Origin: CAWCKS01 sp963763485
Lineage (GTDB): Bacteria > Pseudomonadota > Alphaproteobacteria > Rhizobiales > Xanthobacteraceae
NCBI GenBank assembly: GCA_963763485.1
Contig: CAVXOW010000001.1
Span: forward strand, 62,001-126,000
DNA length: 64,000 nt
Reading direction: 5' to 3'
Part shown: positions 58,084 through 64,000 of the stretch, in pieces
Layout: each line of letters opens with the position of its first letter
Position numbering within the stretch: the first letter of the stretch is position 1
Translations under genes and position numbers: made by a program
The notes under the pieces: generated by a model
What the model was told of the DNA's origin: nothing
What the model saw: the letters and a program-made list of their open reading frames with translations, nothing else
Databases searched by the model: none

Positions 58084-59364
58084 CTATCGCTCTGAGTTCG
58101 TCGTCCGCTTCTTGCGCGGCGTCATCGTGGTGGTGGTGGTGGTCGCCTTTGGCGGGGCAGCCTGTCCAGGCCCGTGCAATTCTTCCTGAATGGTGTCGAG
58201 TTTCGGGCTGTCAGGCTTCTCGGCCGATGGACTTTCGGCCGCCTGATCGGCGGCCGGTTTCACCGCATTCGATTTCGCCGGTTCGGCGCCCTGCGATTGC
58301 ATATCGTCCTTTGGCTGATCGACGTTAGGCGCATCGGCCTTAGGGGCCTCAGCCTTCGGACTCTCGACCGGCGGCGGCGTCTTCGGCTCGTCCGACTTCG
58401 CCGGCTCGGCCGACGCAGGCGGGGTCGCTGCTGTCGCGGCAGGCGCCGCAGCGGGTGTGTCGTCGGGTTCGGCGGCGGGCGGCGGGAATCCCGGTAGCGT
58501 CAACATCGGCTTCCGCGCCGGCCGCGGAATCGATGTCGGCGTTGCGGGTGGTGGAATTGCCGCTTCCTTCGGCTTCACCTCGCCGGACTTGTTGTCCGTT
58601 GCAGGTGTCGCCGTATCGGCGGGCACAGCCACGGCCTTGTCCGGCGCACTCGTCGCAGGTTCGGTGCTCGCGGTCGCGGGCTTCGCCTCGTCTGGCTTTG
58701 CCGCCTCGCTCTTCGGCGGCTCCGTCTTTTCCGGTTCCGTCTTTGCAGGTTCCGTCTTTGCCTGCTCACTGTCGCCCGGACGCGATTGGTCCTTGGGCGC
58801 CTCTTTGCCAACGTCTTTCACCGGCTCCTGCTTGGCGGTCTCCTCGGCAGGTGCCCCCTTCTTGCCACGCTTCAACTTCGGCGACTGCTTGGTACCTTCA
58901 GCTGCGGCATCGGCCGGACGACCCTCGACATCGGTCCGCACCGCCTGCTTGCCGCGTTTTCCCTGTGCCGCGGGCTCGGCTCCGCTCTGCGCGGTCGCCG
59001 AGGCCCCCTCCTTCGCGCCTTCCGGTTTGGCGCCCTCCTGCTTGGCCTCCTGTTTTGCGTCCTTCTTGCCGGGTTTCGGCTCAGCGACGCGCTCAGTCGC
59101 CCCGCCGCCACTCAGCAAGTATGCGCTCAGCGCCGAGGCCATGTCGGCAGAGGTGGTATAATGCTGACGTAGAAATCCGGGCAGCGTGATCGCCGGCACC
59201 GTCTTCAGCAGGCCGCGCGAGCTCTTGTGGCAGGCGGTGCAGGTATCGTTGAAAATCTTCTGGGGCGATTTGCCCGCCTCCAGGTTCTCGGCTTTGGCGT
59301 CGAACGAGCCGATCAGGCCAGCGAGAATCGCGACCGTCGCCAAACTGAGCGCTCGGCTCCTCAT
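58084..59364 (-). CDS. Mono-haem cytochrome c-like protein with a long disordered tail
   Basis: About 426 residues from the ATG at 59364, which follows GGAGG (an ATG at 59406 is weaker). The signal peptide LSLATVAILAGLIGSFDAKA is followed by a single haem c motif CTACH (residues about 39-43) and a short cytochrome fold with the hydrophobic LPGFLRQHYTTSADMASALSAYLLS. From about residue 95 to the end it is Lys/Pro/Ala/Glu-rich low-complexity sequence. It probably resides in the periplasm. The tail may span the cell wall or bind polyanions; this is inference. Confidence 0.82.
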   Translation of the reverse strand: MRSRALSLATVAILAGLIGSFDAKAENLEAGKSPQKIFNDTCTACHKSSRGLLKTVPAITLPGFLRQHYTTSADMASALSAYLLSGGGATERVAEPKPGKKDAKQEAKQEGAKPEGAKEGASATAQSGAEPAAQGKRGKQAVRTDVEGRPADAAAEGTKQSPKLKRGKKGAPAEETAKQEPVKDVGKEAPKDQSRPGDSEQAKTEPAKTEPEKTEPPKSEAAKPDEAKPATASTEPATSAPDKAVAVPADTATPATDNKSGEVKPKEAAIPPPATPTSIPRPARKPMLTLPGFPPPAAEPDDTPAAAPAATAATPPASAEPAKSDEPKTPPPVESPKAEAPKADAPNVDQPKDDMQSQGAEPAKSNAVKPAADQAAESPSAEKPDSPKLDTIQEELHGPGQAAPPKATTTTTTMTPRKKRTTNSER

Positions 59365-59670
59365 TCCGTCCTCCGGTTGCGGAAAGGCTCCGCGTCGTAA
59401 CCCCACGGCGCGGCCGCCAACCTTTTAGCCGATTGGGTCGCGAATGGAAGCACTTCCCCATCCGCAATCGCGTAACTCAACTGAGGCGGCGCAACGCAGC
59501 GCCTTTTTTGGCGTTAGCATGCGTGCTCCGCCGTTTCGGGCCTGTGAAAAACAAAATGATGTGATTAAATATCGCGCGAGCGGTGGTTCCTTTGAGGCCA
59601 CCGCAGAGCATGTCCGCGCCGATCGCGGCCTTGAGGATCCCGCGATGAGCGCCAGCTTGGGCGTTGCGTC
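59365..59670. other. Intergenic region between the cytochrome and cfa genes
   Basis: 306 bases between divergent genes, holding promoters for both. I see no gene or strong palindrome. Confidence 0.4.
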
Positions 59671-60921
59671 ATGGATCGTTTGTTGCGGTTTTTCTTGCAA
59701 TCTTTTGTTCGCCGCGGCTCGCTTGTCGTGACGCTGGCCGACGGCGGCAGCTTCAACTGTGGCGATGGAGCCGGCAGGGCCATCAGCGTCCGCTTCACGA
59801 CGAGGGCCGCGCAGCGCCACATGCTGCTCGACCCCGAAATGGCGCTTGGCGAGTGCTTGATGGACGCGACGCTTGTCGTCGAGAACGCGACCATCACTGA
59901 ACTGCTCGAACTGGTGCTGGGCCAGCCATCGTTCGCGCCGGCCTGGGCGAAGCCGCTGCAAACCCTCCGCTTCCTTACCCGACACATCGAGCAGTTCAAT
60001 TCGCGTCGGCGCAGCAAACGCAACGTCGCCCACCATTATGACCTCGACGGACGGCTGTATTCACTGTTCCTGGATTCCGACCGGCAATACAGCTGCGCCT
60101 ATTTCGAACGTGATGACCAGAACCTCGACGACGCACAGCTTGCGAAGAAGCGCCATTTGGCCGCGAAGCTCCTCGTCGAGCCGGGACAGCGTGTACTGGA
60201 CATCGGCTCCGGCTGGGGCGGACTTGCGCTTTATCTCTGCGAGATCGCCGGCGGCCGCATCACCGGCGTGACGCTGTCCGAAGAGCAGCTCCGTGCCGCA
60301 CGCCAGCGTGCCGACGAAAAAAAGCTGTCTGATCGCATCAAGTTTCTGCTGCAGGACTACCGCGACGTCGATGGCCCATTTGACCGCATCATCTCGGTCG
60401 GCATGTTCGAGCATGTCGGCGTCGACTACTACGACCAGTTCTTCCGCCACTGCGCCGAAATCTTGAATGACGATGGCGTGATGGTCCTGCACTCGATCGG
60501 CCGCTCCGAGGGACCCGGCTCGACCAACCCCTGGATCACGAAATACATCTTCCCCGGCGGCTATATTCCGGCACTGTCGGAGGTGTTGCCCGCAATCGAG
60601 CGCGCCGGCCTGCTCGTCAACGACATCGAGATCCTGCGCCTGCACTATGCCGAGACCTTGAAGGCGTGGCGCGAACGCTTCCTTGCCCACGCCGAGGAAG
60701 CCGAGCGGCTCTATGACAAGCGCTTCGTACGAATGTGGGAGTTTTATCTCGCGACCTCGGAAATGTCGTTCCGCAAGCACGCGATGATGAACTTCCAGAT
60801 TCAGCTCACCAGGCGGCAGGGCATCGTGCCGATGACCCGGGACTATATTGCGCGCGAAGAGGCGCGGTTGCGAGGCATCGAGGGCGGCAAGAGCCCGCGC
60901 CTGCAGCTGGCGGGAGAATGA
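59671..60921 (+). CDS. cfa: Cyclopropane-fatty-acyl-phospholipid synthase family methyltransferase
   Basis: 416 residues. The N-terminal region (RGSLVVTLADGGSFNCG...) is the lipid-binding part. The SAM-binding core is VLDIGSGWGGLALYL, followed by VSVGMFEHVGVDYYDQFF and HSIGRSEGPGSTNPWITKYIFPGGYIPAL, the CFA synthase pattern. It methylenates unsaturated acyl chains of membrane phospholipids. The downstream gene is a carboxylase subunit, so the pairing with fatty-acid chemistry is consistent. Confidence 0.93.
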   Translation: MDRLLRFFLQSFVRRGSLVVTLADGGSFNCGDGAGRAISVRFTTRAAQRHMLLDPEMALGECLMDATLVVENATITELLELVLGQPSFAPAWAKPLQTLRFLTRHIEQFNSRRRSKRNVAHHYDLDGRLYSLFLDSDRQYSCAYFERDDQNLDDAQLAKKRHLAAKLLVEPGQRVLDIGSGWGGLALYLCEIAGGRITGVTLSEEQLRAARQRADEKKLSDRIKFLLQDYRDVDGPFDRIISVGMFEHVGVDYYDQFFRHCAEILNDDGVMVLHSIGRSEGPGSTNPWITKYIFPGGYIPALSEVLPAIERAGLLVNDIEILRLHYAETLKAWRERFLAHAEEAERLYDKRFVRMWEFYLATSEMSFRKHAMMNFQIQLTRRQGIVPMTRDYIAREEARLRGIEGGKSPRLQLAGE

Positions 60922-60932
60922 CAGGCCTGTCA
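60919..60932. repeat. 14-bp palindrome overlapping the cfa stop (TGACAGGCCTGTCA)
   Basis: A perfect palindrome that contains the cfa TGA and precedes the carboxylase gene by 50 bases. It could be a regulator site for the downstream gene or chance. Confidence 0.3.
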
Positions 60933-60981
60933 TGGTAACGGCCGGGCCGGTGAGGTCATACCGGTGCCGGACGGAGAGACC

Positions 60982-62562
60982 ATGACACACCACCCCGATG
61001 CTGGACTTCGGCAGATCCTTGCCGCGATCGAGGCCGACCGCGCCACGCTGATGGACGCAGCGCGCCCCGAGGCCATGAAACGGCTCGCCGACCGCGGCCG
61101 TCTCTCCGCGCGGACACGGATCGAGCGTCTGGTCGATGCAGGCACATTCGATGAGATCGGAGCGCTCGCCTCCGCCGAGCCTGAACCCGGCAAGCCGCAT
61201 CCCAGAGAAACATCGCCGGCCGACGGCGTCGTCACGGGAACCGCGCGGATCGACGGGCGGCCCGTCGCCATCTTGTCGCAGGATTTCAGCGTGTTCGGCG
61301 GCAGCATCGGCCGGCTTGGCAGCGCCAAGACGCAGCGCATGTTGAAGATCGCGATCCGCCGCGGCATTCCCCTCGTGCTGATGCTCGACGGCGGTGGCCA
61401 CCGCATCCAGGATGGCCAGAACTCCCGCCATTTTGCCCACGCCAACGGCACGTTCCACGATTTCGCGCGCGCGTCCGGCTGGGTGCCGATGGTGGCGCTC
61501 ATTCTCGGCGCGGGTTTCGCCGGACCAACGAACTATGCGGGGCTTGCGGATTTCGTCATCATGGTACGGGGCCAGTCGGTCATGGGGCTGGCCGGCCCTG
61601 CGCTGGTGAAGGCAGGCGTCGGTGAAGACGCCGATCAGGAAGCGCTTGGCGGCGCCGCGGTGCAGGTCGATCAGCAGGGGCTCGCCGATCTCGGCGTCAA
61701 TAGCGAGGACGAAGCCCTCGCAGCGGCACGGCGCTTCCTCTCTTATCTTCCGGGCAATGCGCGAAAGCCGCTGCCCATCGCTCAGACCGATGATCCAGCA
61801 GTCCGCGGCGACGACGCGTTGCTCGATGTCGTGCCGGCCTCGACCCGTCGCGCCTACGACATGCGCAAGGTGATCGCAGGCATCGCCGACGCTGGCAGCA
61901 TGTTCGAGCTAAAACCCACCTTCAGCGGCAACATCATCACCAGTTTCGCACGGCTTAGCGGTCGCCCGGTCGGCTTCATCGCCAACCAGCCGATGCGGAT
62001 CGGCGGTATTCTCGACGCCAACGCCTGCGAAAAAGGCGCGCACTTCATCGCGCTGTGCGACGCCTTCGGGCTGCCGCTGATCTCGCTGATCGACGTGCCC
62101 GGCTTCTACATCGGCTCGGCGGCGGAGCGCACCACACTTGGACGGCGCAGCGCAAAACTGATCTTCGAGTGGGGTCACGCCAGCGTTCCCCGTGTCTCGG
62201 TCGTCATCCGCAAGGGCTTTGGCCTCGGCTATTTCGCCATGAATGGCGGCCGTGCGTTCGACGCCGACGCATGCTTTGCGTGGCCGTCGGCGCAGATTTG
62301 CGCGATGTCGATCGAAGGCGCGATCGATGTCGCCTTCCGCAAGGCGTACATGTCCGCGCCCGACCCGGTAGCGCGCCGGCAAGAGATGATCGAGGAGACG
62401 CGCGCCCAGACCGCCTCGATCCAGGCCGCCGAAGGCTTTGGCGTCGACGACGTGATTGATCCCCGCACAACGCGGCGCAGGATCATCGAGGTTCTGGATC
62501 AGGCGCCGCCGCGGCGCGAGCACGACCACCCGCCGAAATTCCGGTCGATCGCGCCGATCTAG
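60982..62562 (+). CDS. Acyl-CoA carboxylase carboxyltransferase (beta) subunit
   Basis: About 526 residues from ATG 60982 after GGAGAG (a GTG at 60964 adds six). The carboxyltransferase N- and C-halves are both present: RLSARTRIERLVDAGTFDEIG, ILSQDFSVFGGSIGRLGSAKTQRM, then GFIANQPMRIGGILDANACEKGAHFI and ISLIDVPGFYIGSAAERTT with the oxyanion-type segment. No biotin-carrier domain is included, so an alpha subunit must be encoded elsewhere. The likely substrates are propionyl-, methylcrotonyl- or a related acyl-CoA. Confidence 0.88.
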   Translation: MTHHPDAGLRQILAAIEADRATLMDAARPEAMKRLADRGRLSARTRIERLVDAGTFDEIGALASAEPEPGKPHPRETSPADGVVTGTARIDGRPVAILSQDFSVFGGSIGRLGSAKTQRMLKIAIRRGIPLVLMLDGGGHRIQDGQNSRHFAHANGTFHDFARASGWVPMVALILGAGFAGPTNYAGLADFVIMVRGQSVMGLAGPALVKAGVGEDADQEALGGAAVQVDQQGLADLGVNSEDEALAAARRFLSYLPGNARKPLPIAQTDDPAVRGDDALLDVVPASTRRAYDMRKVIAGIADAGSMFELKPTFSGNIITSFARLSGRPVGFIANQPMRIGGILDANACEKGAHFIALCDAFGLPLISLIDVPGFYIGSAAERTTLGRRSAKLIFEWGHASVPRVSVVIRKGFGLGYFAMNGGRAFDADACFAWPSAQICAMSIEGAIDVAFRKAYMSAPDPVARRQEMIEETRAQTASIQAAEGFGVDDVIDPRTTRRRIIEVLDQAPPRREHDHPPKFRSIAPI

Positions 62563-63102
62563 ATTTTTTGTGGTCAAATTCTCAGGACTTGACGCGCTCG
62601 CGCGACGACGGCTGCGCCTCGTCAAGATCAGGCGCTAGCGGAATCCGCGCCAGCGGCTTCGGCTGGCGCAAGTGCGCGGCAAAACGATCGCGCAAAGTCG
62701 CATCGATCGGGCTGCAAGCGCCGCGGCGCGTGATCGCGTCCATGGCCCGGACCAGCCTGGCCAGCCATTGGCTTGTCTGCCGCATGTCAGTGCTGCTGAC
62801 CCGTCGCATGCAAAGCGCCCTCGAAACGCGTGTCCCCACAACGCGACCTTGAACGTGACAGTTCCCGCCAAAGCCGACGCTCTTGTGGCGTTCTTGCAGC
62901 AAAAAAGGTTCAACCGTGGCAGTGGACCGGGGCCGATGGTCGCGGCGTTGCCGCGAGTTCAAGCGCTGACAGATTTCGGCGGAGGAATGTGGAAGAGCGG
63001 GGACAATCGATTCGCTGGTCAGCATCCAGCTTGGCCCACACCCTGTTGAGGTGCTTGATGCACGCCCCTATGCGAGCCCCGACATTTCGCTAAACAACCC
63101 TG
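62563..63102. other. 540-base gap before dnaB, possible short minus-strand gene
   Basis: No confident gene is present. A 67-codon minus-strand frame at 62582-62785 (starting MRQTSQWLARLVRAMDA, with a basic C-terminal region) has moderately coding-like composition but no known match. The dnaB promoter must lie in the right part. Confidence 0.35.
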
Positions 63103-64000
63103 ATGGCCGCCACTGATTCGAACGTCCTGAAACTCGCGCCTGATGCGACGCCGCCGGCTTATCGCAGCGCGCCGCACAACATCGAGGCCGAACAGAGCCT
63201 GCTCGGCGCTATCCTGGTCAACAACGACGCGTTCTACCGCGTCTCCGATTTCCTCGAGCCGGCGCACTTCTTCGAACCGATCCACCGGCAGATTTTTGAG
63301 ACCGCCGGCAGCCTGATTCGGCTGTCGAAGCTTGCGACCCCGGTGACGCTGAAGACATTTCTACCGGCCGATCTCGACCTCGGTGGCATGACGGTCGCGC
63401 AGTACCTTGCCCGCCTTGCCGCCGAGGCGACCACCGTCATCAACGCCTACGATTACGGCCGCACGGTCTATGATCTCGCGCTGCGGCGGGAATTGATCCG
63501 GATCGGCGAGGACATGGTCAACGTCGCCTTCGACGCGCCCGTCGATTTCGCGCCGCGGGCGCAGATCGAGGACGCCGAGCGCAAGCTCTACGAGCTCGCC
63601 GAAGCCGGCCGCTACGAGGGCGGCTTCCAGAAATTCGCCGGCGTGCTGACGCTCGCCGTTGACATGGCCGCCCGCGCCTACCAGCGCGACGGCAACCTGT
63701 CGGGCCTGGCAACAGGATTGCGTGACCTCGACACCAAGATGGGCGGCCTCCAGTCGTCCGACATGATCATCGTCGCCGGCCGCCCCGGCATGGCCAAGAC
63801 CTCGCTCGCCACCAACATCGGCTACAACATCGCGCGCGCCTACCAGGGCGAGCTGCAGCCCGACGGCCAGATGAAGACGATCAACGGCGGCATCGTCGGC
63901 TTCTTCTCGCTGGAAATGTCGGCCGAGCAGCTCGCCACGCGTATCATCGCCGAGCGCTCCGGCATTCCGTCCTCGACCATCCGTCGCGGCGGCATCAGCG
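63103..64000 (+). CDS. dnaB: Replicative DNA helicase DnaB (3' end outside window)
   Basis: The frame opens at ATG 63103 and is open to the last base (299 complete codons). The N-terminal domain (PHNIEAEQSLLGAILVNNDAFYRVSDFLEPAHFFEPIHRQIF) is the DnaB interaction domain. The linker is followed by the RecA-type ATPase domain with TGLRDLDTKMGGLQSSDMIIVAG, the Walker A region and FFSLEMSAEQLATRI. In the Walker A the residue before the Lys is Ala231 (GRPGMAKT), where most DnaB proteins have Gly. It unwinds DNA at the fork with the beta-clamp machinery. Confidence 0.95.
   Translation, partial: MAATDSNVLKLAPDATPPAYRSAPHNIEAEQSLLGAILVNNDAFYRVSDFLEPAHFFEPIHRQIFETAGSLIRLSKLATPVTLKTFLPADLDLGGMTVAQYLARLAAEATTVINAYDYGRTVYDLALRRELIRIGEDMVNVAFDAPVDFAPRAQIEDAERKLYELAEAGRYEGGFQKFAGVLTLAVDMAARAYQRDGNLSGLATGLRDLDTKMGGLQSSDMIIVAGRPGMAKTSLATNIGYNIARAYQGELQPDGQMKTINGGIVGFFSLEMSAEQLATRIIAERSGIPSSTIRRGGIS

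Noticed and set aside
60919..60932. TGACAGGCCTGTCA as a firm operator
   Set aside because: It is perfect but short, overlaps a stop codon, and has no second copy in the window, so chance cannot be excluded.
62582..62785. Short minus-strand frame between the carboxylase and dnaB
   Set aside because: Not reported as a gene of its own because it has no clear ribosome-binding site or family; mentioned only under the intergenic entry.
1..64000. tRNA, rRNA, CRISPR arrays, insertion sequences and prophage genes
   Set aside because: Looked for by eye; no cloverleaf, spaced direct-repeat array, transposase motif or phage structural gene was recognised.

Overview
The window is a 64 kb stretch of high-GC alphaproteobacterial chromosome. 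Gene content and order (CreA, HdaA, the ppk/ppx pair, lptFG-lptD-surA-pdxA-rsmA, mltG-fabF-acpP-fabG-fabD, rpsF-rpsR-DUF2232-rplI followed further on by dnaB) point to the Bradyrhizobium/Rhodopseudomonas group (Nitrobacteraceae). Dispersed palindromes of the GCATGATCCGGAAAAGTG...TTTTCCGAAAAGATCATGC type support this. That placement is inference from gene content, not from a marker search. No rRNA, tRNA, CRISPR array, transposase or phage gene was found.

Layout. 0-6.5 kb: small cell-envelope and housekeeping genes (histidine phosphatase, CreA, two-domain L,D-transpeptidase, exported glutathione peroxidase, polysaccharide deacetylase, RibD-like reductase, DoxX). 6.6-12.5 kb: secreted glycine-zipper protein, NADP malic enzyme, aspS, rnd. 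12.6-16.4 kb: polyphosphate genes ppx (frame broken once) and ppk. 16.6-18.3 kb: a translationally coupled ArsR-SRPBCC pair with a palindromic operator, an NTF2-like protein and a TfoX-N protein. 18.3-22.4 kb: hdaA, Nudix, CDP-alcohol phosphatidyltransferase, purM-purN, ndk. 22.7-24.1 kb: two paralogous small secreted proteins, each with its own near-identical terminator, around a TPR gene with an in-frame amber codon. 24.1-29.5 kb: ABC-F ATPase and a kinase-like protein, a lipoprotein, holC, pepA. 29.9-37.6 kb: the LPS transport/outer-membrane biogenesis operon lptF-lptG-lptD-surA-like-pdxA-rsmA. 37.7-43.2 kb: zinc alcohol dehydrogenase, isochorismatase, SDR, gmk, yicC, mltG. 43.3-47 kb: type II fatty-acid synthesis (fabF, acpP, fabG, fabD). 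47-55.1 kb: an accessory block with a direct-repeat-flanked hypothetical gene, an MBL hydrolase, a SARP/BTAD regulator fused to an alpha/beta hydrolase that is divergent from an mddA-quinone oxidoreductase-hotdog operon, and a TetR-desaturase operon. 55.5-58 kb: ribosomal operon rpsF-rpsR-DUF2232-rplI. 58-64 kb: tailed cytochrome c, cyclopropane synthase, acyl-CoA carboxylase beta subunit, and the 5' part of dnaB.

The most important caution is sequence quality. Single-base indels break fabF, fabG and fabD many times, and also ppx, the isochorismatase, the 47 kb hypothetical, the BTAD-hydrolase, the quinone oxidoreductase and the hotdog gene. Because the fab genes are essential and their residues are conserved in every reading-frame segment, most of these breaks are probably consensus errors, concentrated at 39-53 kb. 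The most interesting biology is the BTAD-hydrolase/mddA divergon, the TetR- and ArsR-type palindromic operators, a perfect 20-bp palindrome just upstream of the glutathione peroxidase, the covarying dispersed palindromes that abut stop codons, and the direct repeats around the 47.3-47.8 kb gene.
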